DNA from: Williamsia muralis
Lineage (GTDB): Bacteria > Actinomycetota > Actinomycetes > Mycobacteriales > Mycobacteriaceae
Direction of reading: 5' to 3'
Assembly: GCF_002735905.1 (NCBI RefSeq)
Contig: NZ_PEBD01000004.1
Location: forward strand, 558,001-622,000
Length of the DNA stretch: 64,000 nt
The position numbers and the translations under genes were made by a program. Below are positions 52,877 through 62,324 of this stretch, piece after piece (position 1 is the first letter of the stretch; each line of letters begins with the position of its first letter). The notes under the pieces are model-generated. The model worked only from the letters and a program-made list of their open reading frames with translations. It did no database searches and was not told the DNA's origin.

Positions 52877-54499
52877 TCACTTGCTCTGGGCCTGCTGGAA
52901 TGCTGCCGCGACCATACCCACGTCGTCGCCGACCTGAAAGATCCCGCGGGGCAGATCGGGGAACACCGCGTTGCTGACCCCGACGACGAAGAGCAGTCGA
53001 CGGCCGTCAGCGACTTCGAGATAGCCCGACAGCCCCTGGATCGTCATCACCAACCGTCCCGTGACGGGCTCGGCGTCGGCGGAGGTTCCCGTCTTACCGA
53101 CGACCTTTCCTTTGGCGGGACTGTCGACGCCCACTCCGCTGAGGGAGCCGCGCTCGCCCAGGATCGGTTGTCCCGCCCAGAAGATGTCGGCCCAGGGTCG
53201 TCCGTCCACCCACTTGAACCATTTCGTGATCGCGGCGGGTGTGGCCGACGACGGATCGCTGCCTTGACCGTCGACGATGACGAACTCGGACGGCGAGATG
53301 CCGGCCTCGGTGGTGAGTTCCCGGATCGCGGGCAGACCGTCTGAACACTCCTGAGAACCTGCCTCGACCGCCAGCAGGCAGAGGAAATCGTTCGCGCCCG
53401 TGTTGTAACTGGTGGCCAGGATCATCGAGCCCATCTCCTGGAGCGGTACGGATTCGAGCTTCGCCACACGCAGATCATCTCGATAGCTGTTCTTTGCCGG
53501 GAGTGCGGCCTGCTCGTTCACCTTGGCAGTCGATGAGACCGTTACGCCCTTGCGCTGCAGGGCTTCGATGAACAGCTGACGCGCCCAGGTCGGGGCGTCG
53601 GTGATGCGGAAGACCGTCAATGTCGACTTGCCGGCGGGTACTGAACCGGTCACCCGGATGAGGGTGGGATCGAGCTCGTCCGCGCTGACCGTCATGGTGG
53701 AGTCGCTGTCGGGCGCACCGGTGGTCACCTGCGAGTCGAGTCGGAAAAGCCCGTTGCCGGGCAGCATCTGGATGGTCGCCGGCTGTCCGGGTTGACCTGG
53801 TGTGGCTTGGATGTCCACCAGGTTGTCGTTGACGTAGATCGACGGGACCACCCCTTCGACCGTTGTGTAGCGCTCCCACAACCGGGGGTCGACGAGTACG
53901 TCACCGTCGATGCGGGTGAGTCCGGATGCGACAACCTGGGCGGCGAGGTCATCGAGTCCGGCGAGCGGATCGCCGGGTGCGAGAACCGCCCCCGGGATGG
54001 CATCGGCGTACACGTGGTCGATGCCGTCGGTGGCGAAGTCGAACCTGCCGTCGGGTGCATTGCGTCCGCCGAGCGCCAGATCGCCGGAGCCCACCAGGAC
54101 GAGATCTCCACTGAGCGTTCCACCCACAGGAGCTGCCGTTGCGTAGACAGGAGTGGTCAGTCGGCGGTCGACTCCGAGGTCCTGGTAGACCGTCCCGACG
54201 GTGAAATGTTTTGTCTGCGAGGCCATGAACATGAACTCATCGGCGAGGTTGCTGTAGACGACCTCGTCGGTTTCCGGGTCCACCACGAGATATGACCACC
54301 GCGCGGCCTCGTACGGTTCGGTCTCCATGATGGTCGTCGCAGCGGCCGGCAGCGTCTGACCTTGTCCACTGGGCGACGGCTCGTCGGATTCAGACGAGTT
54401 GCCTGAGCATGCGGCGGCGAACAGCAGACCACCGACGGCGAAGGCAACCAGCGTTGTCCTTGCTCGATACGTCTTCGCGTGAGGTTCGACTGATGACAT
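52877..54499 (-). CDS. dacB: D-Ala-D-Ala carboxypeptidase/endopeptidase lipoprotein (PBP4/DacB type)
   Basis: 540 residues with lipobox FAAACSG. A serine penicillin-recognising domain has SQTK (SxxK), SYNTGAND (SxN) and VGKTGT (KTG), and a large insert typical of peptidase family S13. It trims or cross-link-cleaves peptidoglycan outside the membrane. ATG 54499 is chosen because it places the signal peptide correctly. It is divergent from a second serine hydrolase gene. Confidence 0.88.
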   Translation of the reverse strand: MSSVEPHAKTYRARTTLVAFAVGGLLFAAACSGNSSESDEPSPSGQGQTLPAAATTIMETEPYEAARWSYLVVDPETDEVVYSNLADEFMFMASQTKHFTVGTVYQDLGVDRRLTTPVYATAAPVGGTLSGDLVLVGSGDLALGGRNAPDGRFDFATDGIDHVYADAIPGAVLAPGDPLAGLDDLAAQVVASGLTRIDGDVLVDPRLWERYTTVEGVVPSIYVNDNLVDIQATPGQPGQPATIQMLPGNGLFRLDSQVTTGAPDSDSTMTVSADELDPTLIRVTGSVPAGKSTLTVFRITDAPTWARQLFIEALQRKGVTVSSTAKVNEQAALPAKNSYRDDLRVAKLESVPLQEMGSMILATSYNTGANDFLCLLAVEAGSQECSDGLPAIRELTTEAGISPSEFVIVDGQGSDPSSATPAAITKWFKWVDGRPWADIFWAGQPILGERGSLSGVGVDSPAKGKVVGKTGTSADAEPVTGRLVMTIQGLSGYLEVADGRRLLFVVGVSNAVFPDLPRGIFQVGDDVGMVAAAFQQAQSK

Positions 54500-54550
54500 G
54501 GTGGCGCACCACTTCCTGGGTCCGACTCGATACCCACTCCTGTGCGGGCA

Positions 54551-54584
54551 GTAATTACTGCAAATTACACCGTGCAAGTTGCAC
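54551..54584. promoter_or_regulatory. Two palindromes in the dacB / serine-hydrolase spacer
   Basis: GTAATTACTGCAAATTAC (54551-54568, 6-bp arms) and GTGCAAGTTGCAC (54572-54584, 6-bp arms). They are AT-rich within a GC-rich genome and close to both starts, so they are likely operators; the regulator is not identified. Confidence 0.45.
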
Positions 54585-54700
54585 TTCGTGGAAGTATGGT
54601 CACCACATCGGCTCGAGGCGTCCACATCAGAGTGGATCGGCCCGTGCCGTATCGATGTCGACGGGTCGCCGAGGCGAACCGCCCTGTGATGGAGCGAAGA

Positions 54701-56311
54701 ATGAGCACTCGGCCGGCCCTTCTCACCTACGCGCTGGCGTTGGGAGTGTCGACCGCACTTGTTCTCTCCGCATGTGGTTCGTCGTCTCAGGGATCGTCGA
54801 GTTCACCCGCAGAGGCGCCGACGAATCTCGCGGCAGCACAGATCGATCGGGCAGCGGTGGATGCGGCGACCGATCAGATCGACGGGTTCGTCGACGACAT
54901 GATGTCCCGTACCGGCGCCCCGGGTATCGCGGTGGCGGTCGTCTACAAGGACGAGGTGGTCTACGCCAAGGGCTTCGGTGTCCGCAAGGTGGGCGAACCC
55001 GAACCGGTGGACACCAGCACGATGTTCCAGCTCGCGTCGGTGTCAAAACCTCTGGCGTCCAGCGTGATCGCCACACTCGTCGGCGACGGCAAGATCTCCT
55101 GGGACGAGCCGGTGAAACGGTACGAGCCAGGATTTGTGGTCGCAGACCCCTACGTCACCCAGAACGCCACCTTCACCGACCTGCTCTCCCATCGATCGGG
55201 CCTTCCCGACCACGGCGGCGACCTGCTCGAAGACCTGGGCTACGGGTACGAGGACATCGTGTCGCGGCTCGACCAGCTTCCGCTCGATCGCTTTCGGGAC
55301 AACTACGCGTACTCGAACTATGGCTTCACGGTCGCCGGCGTTGCCGCTGCGAAATCCGAGAACACGACGTGGGCCGAGCTGTCAGAGAAGACGATCTACG
55401 AACCGCTGGGAATGTCGAACACCACATCGAGTACAGACGAGTGGCGGAACGCTCCGAACCACGCGTACAACCACGTGCTCACCGATCCCGCAACCAACAC
55501 CTGGGAGGCGAAGTACGTCAGCAATCCAGAGGCGCAATCACCGGCGGGCGGCGCCAGTTCCTCGGTCGACGACATGGCTGCCTGGATACGCATGGAGCTT
55601 GCGGATGGGATGTTCGACGGCCGGGAGATCGTGGATCCCGAAGCGCTGCAGTACACCCACCAGGCCCACGCGTTCTCTCGTCCGGCGACTGAACCTGGTG
55701 CACGAGAAAGCTTTTACGGAACCGGCTTCTCGATCAACACCGACGACCGAGGCCGGGTGCAGGTTGCTCACGCCGGCGCGTTCGCCTTGGGCGCCAGCAC
55801 CGACGTGGAGTTGTTGCCGAGTGAAGATCTCGGAATCGTTGTGCTCGCCAATACGGCACCCATCGGTGTCTCGGAAACGATATCCGCCCAGTTCATGGAC
55901 TACGCGAAGAACGGCGAGCTGACCGTCGACTGGGTGCCGTACGTGTCGGGCCAGTTCAAGCAACTCGTCGAACATGGTCGCTCTGAGACCGACTACGCGA
56001 GCGCGCCGGCGGGTGCTGCGCCGCCACAAGCCATTTCGTCCTACGTGGGCAAGTTCGACAGTCCGTTCTACGGCGCCGCCGAAATCATGGTCGAGGGCAC
56101 AGACCTCGTGCTCAGGCTCGGTAGAGATCAACAGCTGCGTTACCCGCTCACACACTACGACGGTGATACCTACTGGTTCGAGACGTCGGGGGAGAACGCA
56201 GTCGGACCCACGGGTGTCGAGTTCACCCTTGCGGACGGGACCGCCACATCGTTCACCGTCGAGTATCTCGATGCCCAGGGCCTCGGCACCTTCACGAAGG
56301 CCCCAGCATGA
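54701..56311 (+). CDS. Beta-lactamase-family serine hydrolase lipoprotein
   Basis: 536 residues with a lipobox LSAC (signal peptide about 1-26). A class C beta-lactamase-like domain has SVSK (SxxK), YAYSNYG (YxN) and the third-motif region HAGAFALG. The C-terminal 130 residues form a lipocalin-like DUF3471-type domain. Probably an esterase or D-amino peptidase on the cell surface. ATG 54701 follows GGAGCGAAG. Its stop overlaps an in-frame ATG that leads into the next hydrolase, so the two are close operon partners. Confidence 0.82.
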   Translation: MSTRPALLTYALALGVSTALVLSACGSSSQGSSSSPAEAPTNLAAAQIDRAAVDAATDQIDGFVDDMMSRTGAPGIAVAVVYKDEVVYAKGFGVRKVGEPEPVDTSTMFQLASVSKPLASSVIATLVGDGKISWDEPVKRYEPGFVVADPYVTQNATFTDLLSHRSGLPDHGGDLLEDLGYGYEDIVSRLDQLPLDRFRDNYAYSNYGFTVAGVAAAKSENTTWAELSEKTIYEPLGMSNTTSSTDEWRNAPNHAYNHVLTDPATNTWEAKYVSNPEAQSPAGGASSSVDDMAAWIRMELADGMFDGREIVDPEALQYTHQAHAFSRPATEPGARESFYGTGFSINTDDRGRVQVAHAGAFALGASTDVELLPSEDLGIVVLANTAPIGVSETISAQFMDYAKNGELTVDWVPYVSGQFKQLVEHGRSETDYASAPAGAAPPQAISSYVGKFDSPFYGAAEIMVEGTDLVLRLGRDQQLRYPLTHYDGDTYWFETSGENAVGPTGVEFTLADGTATSFTVEYLDAQGLGTFTKAPA

Positions 56312-56379
56312 CCGACGAACGCCCTATCAAGAGTTTGTGCAGCCCGACCGAACACGATCGCCACACCAGGGGAGAAAAC

Positions 56380-57708
56380 ATGTCATCACCGTCCTCATCT
56401 ACCCGCGTAGGTCGGCGGCACCGGAACCGTAAGGCTGCGGCCGTCGCCGTGATGCTCACAGCGGCTCTTGTGGCCACCGCATGCTCGTCGGACTCGAGTA
56501 GTTCGTCGACGTCGTCATCGAACAGCGCGGCGCCGGGTGGTGCGCTGGTGCCTCTCGACCCTGCCGCGATGGACAAGGTGGTCGACGAGATGGCGACCGA
56601 GTTCCGCGAGATCGGCATGATGGTGTTGGTCCGGACGCCCGAGGGCGACTACACGAAGTCGTGGGGGACCCTCGGAATCGGCTCCACCGAAGCTCCGACC
56701 CCAGATACCAAGGTGCGCATCGGATCCAACACCAAGACGTGGACCGGCACGGCCATCATGCAGATGGTCCAAGAGGGCAAGATCTCCGTGGACGACCCGG
56801 TCAGCAAATACCGTCCCGACGTCCCCAATGGGCAGAACATCACAATCGGGCAGCTACTCGACATGCGCAGCGGACTCTACAACTACACGGCCACGCTGGA
56901 GTTGAACACGGCACTGGACACAGAGCCCGAAAAGGTGTGGACGCCAGAACAACTGCTGGCTCTGGCGTTCGCCAACCCACCCTTGGCCCCGCCCGGTGCC
57001 GAGTACAACTACAGCAACACCAACACGGTTCTGCTGGGTCTGATCGCCGAGCAACTCGACGGGAAACCACTCGGCCAGATCTTCCAGGACCGCTTCTTCA
57101 CCGAGTTGGGAATGACGGGCACCTCGTTCCCTGCCAGCACCGACACCTCCATCCCGGCGACCTACGTGAACGGCTATTCGTACAGCGGGAACGTCGAGAC
57201 GCTGGGTGAGGGCAAGGAGTCACTCTCACCCGAGAAGCTGGCCGCCATCGAGTCCGGCACCGTCACCCCGCGGACCACCACCAATGACAACCCATCGTGG
57301 ACTTGGGCTGCGGGGCAGGGGATTTCAACCGCCAACGACCTGGCCACCTGGGTCAAGGCGATCGGCAAGGGCGATCTGCTCGACGAGAAGACCCAGAAGC
57401 TGCGAATGGACAGCGTGCAACCGTCTGATCCCGACGACCCATCGGGGAGTAGCTACGGCTACGGGATCGCCAAGATGGGACCGATGTACGGACACATCGG
57501 CGAGATGCCCGGCTACAACTCCTTCATGGGCTACGACCCTGTGAACGACGTGACGATCGTGGTGTGGGGCAACCTTGCTCCGACAGCAGAAGGTATTCCG
57601 CCTGCGGCAATGGTCGCCAAGTCCTTGGTTCCCTTGATCTATGCAGGCCCGGCCACCGACACCGGCGAGCACATCGACGATGCGGCAGAGGATACAAGCG
57701 GCGGCTAG
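56380..57708 (+). CDS. Serine-type D-Ala-D-Ala carboxypeptidase-like lipoprotein
   Basis: 442 residues with lipobox VATAC followed by a Ser/Asp-rich linker. SNTK (SxxK) and YNYSNTN (YxN) are clear; HIGEMPGYNS is the third motif. It resembles R61-type DD-peptidases and beta-lactamase-like esterases. ATG 56380 follows AGGGGAG and is preferred over ATG 56308, which would put the signal peptide too far inside. Confidence 0.82.
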   Translation: MSSPSSSTRVGRRHRNRKAAAVAVMLTAALVATACSSDSSSSSTSSSNSAAPGGALVPLDPAAMDKVVDEMATEFREIGMMVLVRTPEGDYTKSWGTLGIGSTEAPTPDTKVRIGSNTKTWTGTAIMQMVQEGKISVDDPVSKYRPDVPNGQNITIGQLLDMRSGLYNYTATLELNTALDTEPEKVWTPEQLLALAFANPPLAPPGAEYNYSNTNTVLLGLIAEQLDGKPLGQIFQDRFFTELGMTGTSFPASTDTSIPATYVNGYSYSGNVETLGEGKESLSPEKLAAIESGTVTPRTTTNDNPSWTWAAGQGISTANDLATWVKAIGKGDLLDEKTQKLRMDSVQPSDPDDPSGSSYGYGIAKMGPMYGHIGEMPGYNSFMGYDPVNDVTIVVWGNLAPTAEGIPPAAMVAKSLVPLIYAGPATDTGEHIDDAAEDTSGG

Positions 57709-57800
57709 CAGCAGGCGTCGCGGAGGCTCCGGCGAAGCGTCTCGGTAGGATCGGCTCTCGTGGCCGTATCGAAACCCGGTGCTCCGCGGGAAGGAGATCA

Positions 57801-58442
57801 GTGGCCCAGGGCGACCTCAACACGACGTCGTATGTGATCTTGGGTCTACTGACGGCCAAGGACAGATCGGCCTACGAAATTGCCGAGCAGGTCGGACGAG
57901 GGGTCTCCGCACTGTGGCCGCGAGCAGACAGGCAGCGCTACAACGCACCGAAGCGACTCCTCGAACGTGGCCTGGTCACTGCGCGAACCGAAGCCGCAGG
58001 CAAGCGGCGCAATCGGACCATCTACTCGATCACGCCGCAGGGCCGAACAGCGCTCACCGAGTGGCTGGCCACCCAGTCGCAGCCGCCCGCGTTGGTCTTC
58101 GAGGGGATGATCCGCGTGTGCTTCGCAGAACAGGGCTCGATCGAGGATCTGCGGGCGAACCTGCGCAACATGCGTGATCAGGCCGAGGCGGCCCGGAACC
58201 TGTTCATCTCCAACGCCGAACGGATGTTGGAACCGGATCGGGGTTCACACCCTGAGCGCCGCCACCTGCTGACCCTGGCCAATCGCTACATGGTCGGGCA
58301 CTTCGCGCACATCATCGAGTGGTCGGAGTGGGCATTGTCCGAGACGGACTCATGGCCCGACACCGTCAGTCCGGCCGATACATCGCGCGGTCGTACCGAG
58401 GAGATCCTCAAAGCCGTGGTGCGTCAGGGCAGGAAAGGGTGA
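57801..58442 (+). CDS. PadR-family transcriptional regulator
   Basis: 213 residues with the PadR winged helix (TTSYVILGLLTAKDRSAYEI then APKRLLERGLVTAR) and the C-terminal helical dimerisation domain (Vir_act_alpha_C type). GTG start at 57801 with AAGGAG 4 nt before it. It follows the two surface hydrolases on the same strand and could regulate them (inference). Confidence 0.88.
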   Translation: MAQGDLNTTSYVILGLLTAKDRSAYEIAEQVGRGVSALWPRADRQRYNAPKRLLERGLVTARTEAAGKRRNRTIYSITPQGRTALTEWLATQSQPPALVFEGMIRVCFAEQGSIEDLRANLRNMRDQAEAARNLFISNAERMLEPDRGSHPERRHLLTLANRYMVGHFAHIIEWSEWALSETDSWPDTVSPADTSRGRTEEILKAVVRQGRKG

Positions 58443-58455
58443 ATGGCACCTGTCC

Positions 58456-59967
58456 TCAAGTGCCGCAGAACGTCTGAAAGTTCTCGCTGAACACCAACGG
58501 TGCGGGCCCGCTGTATTCGGACCACTCGTCGCGCCGCTCGAAGGGATGCGTGACCACCTCCAGCAACCTCTCGAAGGGACCGACATCGCCGTCCGTGGCG
58601 GCGCGCAACGCGGCGTCGAGGTGATGATTGCGCGGAATGTAGATCGGGTTCACGCGGTCCATCGCATCTGCGGCTTCCGGCAGCCCCACTCCCGCGTCCG
58701 CCAGAACGTCGCGCCATCGTTGCAACCATGACGCGGTGCGCTCACGAGGCAGCAGACTGTCCAGAGCGGTCGAGTCGCCACGGAGTTCGTCGGCGAGGGC
58801 GCGGAAGGTGCCCGTCCAATCGACCCCGTGGTCGGCCAACAGAGTGAGGAGTTCGTCGATCAATTCTTGTTCGACGACTGCGCCGGCCACGCCGAGTTTT
58901 GCCGCCATGCCCTTCGAGTAGTAAGTCGCGTAGCGCGCATCGAAGGTGTTCAGCACTTCGGTCACCGCGGCAATGGCGTCGTCGGGCGCGGAATCGATCA
59001 GTGTCAGCAGGGTCTCTGCGAGGCGCGCCAGGTTCCATTTCAGGACCGCGGGCTGATTGCCGAACGCGTACCGGCCGCCGTGGTCGATGGAGCTGAACAC
59101 CGCGTTCGGGTCGAACGCGTCGAGAAAAGCGCAGGGGCCGTAATCGATGGTCTCCCCCGAGATCGTTGTGTTGTCCGTGTTCATCACGCCGTGCACAAAG
59201 CCCGCGAGCATCCACTGGGCCACCAGTGAGGCCTGCGCATCCACCACCGCCTCGAAGAAGGCCAGGTATCGGTTGTGTGTACCTTGCTGGGGCAGTTCGG
59301 CCAGTGCGGGGTAGTGGCGGGCTATTGCGTAGTCGGCGAGTGGCTGCAGGATCTCGCCCTGTCGAACCGCGAACTCGAACGTGCCCACGCGTAGGTGGCT
59401 CGACGCAATCCGCGCGAGCACGGCTCCCGGTTCGAGACCGTTTCGGCGAACGGATTGTCCGGTCGCGACCACAGACAGCGAGCGCGTCGTGGGGATTCCG
59501 AGGGCGTGCATGGCCTCGCTGACGAGGTATTCGCGCAGCATCGGCCCGATTACGGCGAAGCCGTCGCCGCCGCGGGAGAACGGGGTACGCCCGGAACCCT
59601 TGAGATGCAGATCCACCCGGCGACCGTCATCGGTCATCAGTTCGCCGAGGAGCAGGGCCCGACCGTCGCCGAGCAGCGGCGTGTAGCCCCCGAACTGGTG
59701 GCCGGCGTACGCCATCGCGACGGGCTTTGCCCCATGAGGCGCTGACGTCCCGGACAGGACGGCGACTCCTCCGGCGGTGCGCAGCGTTTCGACGTCGAGG
59801 TGCAGCGATTCGGCGAGCTGTTCGTTCAGGACGAGCAGGCTGGGGTCGGGTGAGGGAGCGCCCTGCCATGGAACGGTGAGGGCGGGCAGTTCGTCTGCGA
59901 AAGTGCTTTCGAGACCGGCTATCTCTGTCTTCGTGGACACTGGGGACTCCTCGATTTCAGCCATCAT
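58456..59967 (-). CDS. selO: SelO/YdiU-family protein adenylyltransferase
   Basis: 503-residue pseudokinase that AMPylates proteins at Ser, Thr or Tyr in redox stress. Family signatures are present: AMAYAGHQFGGYTPLLGDGR, LHLKGSGRTPFSRGGDG, HGVMNTDN and a C-terminal QTFCGT where the conserved Cys replaces selenocysteine. The ATG at 59967 is one codon before MAEIEE and either may be used. Confidence 0.92.
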   Translation of the reverse strand: MMAEIEESPVSTKTEIAGLESTFADELPALTVPWQGAPSPDPSLLVLNEQLAESLHLDVETLRTAGGVAVLSGTSAPHGAKPVAMAYAGHQFGGYTPLLGDGRALLLGELMTDDGRRVDLHLKGSGRTPFSRGGDGFAVIGPMLREYLVSEAMHALGIPTTRSLSVVATGQSVRRNGLEPGAVLARIASSHLRVGTFEFAVRQGEILQPLADYAIARHYPALAELPQQGTHNRYLAFFEAVVDAQASLVAQWMLAGFVHGVMNTDNTTISGETIDYGPCAFLDAFDPNAVFSSIDHGGRYAFGNQPAVLKWNLARLAETLLTLIDSAPDDAIAAVTEVLNTFDARYATYYSKGMAAKLGVAGAVVEQELIDELLTLLADHGVDWTGTFRALADELRGDSTALDSLLPRERTASWLQRWRDVLADAGVGLPEAADAMDRVNPIYIPRNHHLDAALRAATDGDVGPFERLLEVVTHPFERRDEWSEYSGPAPLVFSENFQTFCGT

Positions 59968-60023
59968 TCAAAGGTAGCGATCAAAAGTGGTCAGACGCTG
60001 CGTGTCTGCACTGGATGCTGAGG

Positions 60024-60275
60024 TCAGAACAGGCCTACGACGCGAGCGATGAGACCGATCGCGATGATGAGCACAATGAACGAGATCACGCCGATGGCGA
60101 TGATCGGGCCGGCGCGGCCACGCTGAGGCGGTTCATGATTCGGGCCACCGACACCCGTTTCCGCGGGCGGGGTGTCGCCGGGAGTGACGCTGCCCCCGGC
60201 CTCGAGCCCGGCAGTGTTGTCCGGTTCGGGGTTTTGTGGGTCGTACTTGGATTCGTCAGGAGCGTCAGCAGGCAT
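60024..60275 (-). CDS. Small membrane protein (DUF6480-like)
   Basis: 83 residues. An acidic, Pro-rich cytoplasmic half (residues 1-54) is followed by one membrane helix (AGPIIAIGVISFIVLIIAIG). It fits the DUF6480 layout. Function unknown. Confidence 0.7.
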   Translation of the reverse strand: MPADAPDESKYDPQNPEPDNTAGLEAGGSVTPGDTPPAETGVGGPNHEPPQRGRAGPIIAIGVISFIVLIIAIGLIARVVGLF

Positions 60276-60341
60276 GGTTGCCGAGTACCCGAATCGGCGA
60301 TTGTGAACCAGTGGGGTGCAGCGGTCCGGGACTCGACAGCT

Positions 60342-60725
60342 CTACTTGCCCCGGTACTTCTGTTCGTACGCCTCGTAGAGATGGGCGTCGCGCTTTCGGG
60401 CGATCGCGTTGACAAGGTCGGGATCCAACCCGTGCTGGGCCAGTCGGTGACGGCGGTACACGCGGTTCAGTGCGATCGAGAACATGACATACGGCAGGAA
60501 GATGGGAACTGTCATGTTCAGGCGGACGTAAATCGACGCCTGCACGAAGAACATCGGGGCGAGCAGGAGGATGCAGGGTATCGCCCAGCGAATGATCATT
60601 CGCCGGGTGGCGCCTGGGCCCGCCTGGTCGTTGGCGACCCACTCACTCATGCTGTCGGGCAACTTGGCTCCGTAGCAGTACTTCACGTACTGGAAGAAGG
60701 CCGGTCGATCTGGCTCAGATGTCAC
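60342..60725 (-). CDS. Two-helix membrane protein (DUF5313-like)
   Basis: 127 residues beginning TSEPDRPAFFQYVKYCYGAK. Two membrane helices are at about 45-60 and 70-87, followed by a basic C-terminal helix. GTG 60725 with GGAG 5 nt upstream. It matches small DUF5313-type proteins of mycolata; function unknown. Confidence 0.72.
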   Translation of the reverse strand: MTSEPDRPAFFQYVKYCYGAKLPDSMSEWVANDQAGPGATRRMIIRWAIPCILLLAPMFFVQASIYVRLNMTVPIFLPYVMFSIALNRVYRRHRLAQHGLDPDLVNAIARKRDAHLYEAYEQKYRGK

Positions 60726-61016
60726 ACTCGCTCCACTTCTACGGTCTCCGGCGTCGTCGGGGACGCTACCGGTCTGTGACTTCGACCGGGCTGCACCGGA
60801 CTCGCCATTGGTGCGCACGGCAATACATCGCGCGCTATCTAATAGCACGCTACGCCGATGACCGAGAGCGAGCCAGTTATGATGACAGAGGTCACAACGC
60901 CGAGTCGCAAGCGAATAACACGCGATTGAATCGCGTCCTATGCAGTAGATTGGATGTCAATCCGGGTCACCAGCCGCTGAAAAGCGGTGATACCTGTTCG
61001 ATCGAGGAAGAGTTCC

Positions 61017-61475
61017 GTGAGCACAATGTCGAGGCAACAAGATGGCCATGTGGATCCCCTGGCTCTCGAACGGCAGGTCTGCTTTGCGCTGGCAGTCGCC
61101 AACCGCTCGGTGCTCGCTGTCTATCGGCCGTTGCTCGAACCGCTCAACCTGACCCACCCGCAATACCTCGTGATGCTCGCGCTGTGGGAGCAGTCGCCAC
61201 GCTCGGTCAAGGAGATCGGCACCGCCCTGCAGCTCGACTCGGCCACGCTCTCGCCGCTTCTGAAAAGGCTGGAGGCAACCGGGTACCTGACCCGCCGCCG
61301 CGATCCGGCAGACGAGCGATTGGCCGTCATCGAGCTCACCGCACAGGGGCTCCGAGTCCGCGAGAAAGCACTTCTCATTCCCGATGCGGTCGTCGAGGCT
61401 CTCGGCGTCGACCTGGACACCCTCGAGCGGCTGCATTCGGTTCTGACGACGGTGAACGCCGCCGCACGGCGCTGA
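61017..61475 (+). CDS. OhrR-type MarR regulator
   Basis: 152 residues from GTG 61017 (GAGGAAGAG upstream). The sequence QVCFALAVANRSVLAVYRPL with Cys22, followed by LNLTHPQYLVMLALWE, is the OhrR signature in which the Cys senses organic peroxide. The winged helix (DSATLSPLLKRLEATGYLTR) is intact. No ohr gene lies beside it, so its target is elsewhere or different. Confidence 0.85.
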   Translation: MSTMSRQQDGHVDPLALERQVCFALAVANRSVLAVYRPLLEPLNLTHPQYLVMLALWEQSPRSVKEIGTALQLDSATLSPLLKRLEATGYLTRRRDPADERLAVIELTAQGLRVREKALLIPDAVVEALGVDLDTLERLHSVLTTVNAAARR

Positions 61476-61628
61476 GTGGACGAGTGCTTCCCAGCGAAGA
61501 GCAAGCGCGGTACTGCGAGATCGATTCCCACATGCCTTCGCACCCGAGCGCGGCTGACTCGTCGCACCTTGATGTGACCAACTGTCCTGCACGAGAACGT
61601 AATCGGCAACGAGCGCCGCGCTTGTCCC

Positions 61629-62318
61629 CTACTGGTTGTATCCGCTGACGGGTTCCTTCAGTGCCTCGAACACCTCTGGATGCAGACCACGTTTGATGTC
61701 ACCGAGTACCTCAGACCGGGTGCCTGCGTTGGAGCGAGCCCAGTCGACCGCGGCTTTCAGCACGTCCGCCTCCTCCGCGACCTCGTCGACAAGCCCCAAC
61801 CGAAGTGCCTCCTGGCCGCCGTATCGCCGGCCGGTCATCAGTGCTTCATGTCCGGCACGCGCAGGCAGACGCGCAGCGGTCAGCGCCAGAACACCGGGTG
61901 CGTAGGCTGCACCCAGGGTGATGCCAGGGAAGCAGAGATAACCGCGGTCGGCCCGCATCACCGAGTGGTCGTGGGCGATGGCGAGGAACGCACCTGCACC
62001 GAAAGCGTGACCTTGCATCGCCGCCACGGTCGGCATCGGAAACGCCAGGAGACGCGCGAGCAGAGCCTGGATCTCACTCAGGCACCCGTCGATCTGGTCC
62101 GGATTCTGCGCGCCCCAGCTCAGATCTGCTCCGGTGGAGTAGTACTTGCCGTGGCCGGTTGTGACAAGGGCGCGCGGCCCGGCCTCGGCTTCCACCTCGT
62201 CGAGCAGAGCATGAACGGTCTTGAGCCAGTCCGGATTGAAACGGTTCTGAGGATCGGGGGAGTCGTGCCCGCCGAAATGCAGAACCGACACCTCGCCATC
62301 TTTGTCCAAGTAGGGCAC
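61629..62318 (-). CDS. Enoyl-CoA hydratase/isomerase family protein
   Basis: 229 residues with crotonase-fold motifs: TTGHGKYYSTGADLSW near the oxyanion region and AMQGHAFGAGAFLAIAHDHS. It is short at the C-terminus, as in delta3-delta2-enoyl-CoA isomerases. It starts 6 bp after the cyclopropane-synthase stop, so the pair forms an operon. Confidence 0.82.
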   Translation of the reverse strand: MPYLDKDGEVSVLHFGGHDSPDPQNRFNPDWLKTVHALLDEVEAEAGPRALVTTGHGKYYSTGADLSWGAQNPDQIDGCLSEIQALLARLLAFPMPTVAAMQGHAFGAGAFLAIAHDHSVMRADRGYLCFPGITLGAAYAPGVLALTAARLPARAGHEALMTGRRYGGQEALRLGLVDEVAEEADVLKAAVDWARSNAGTRSEVLGDIKRGLHPEVFEALKEPVSGYNQ

Positions 62319-62324
62319 TGTTTG

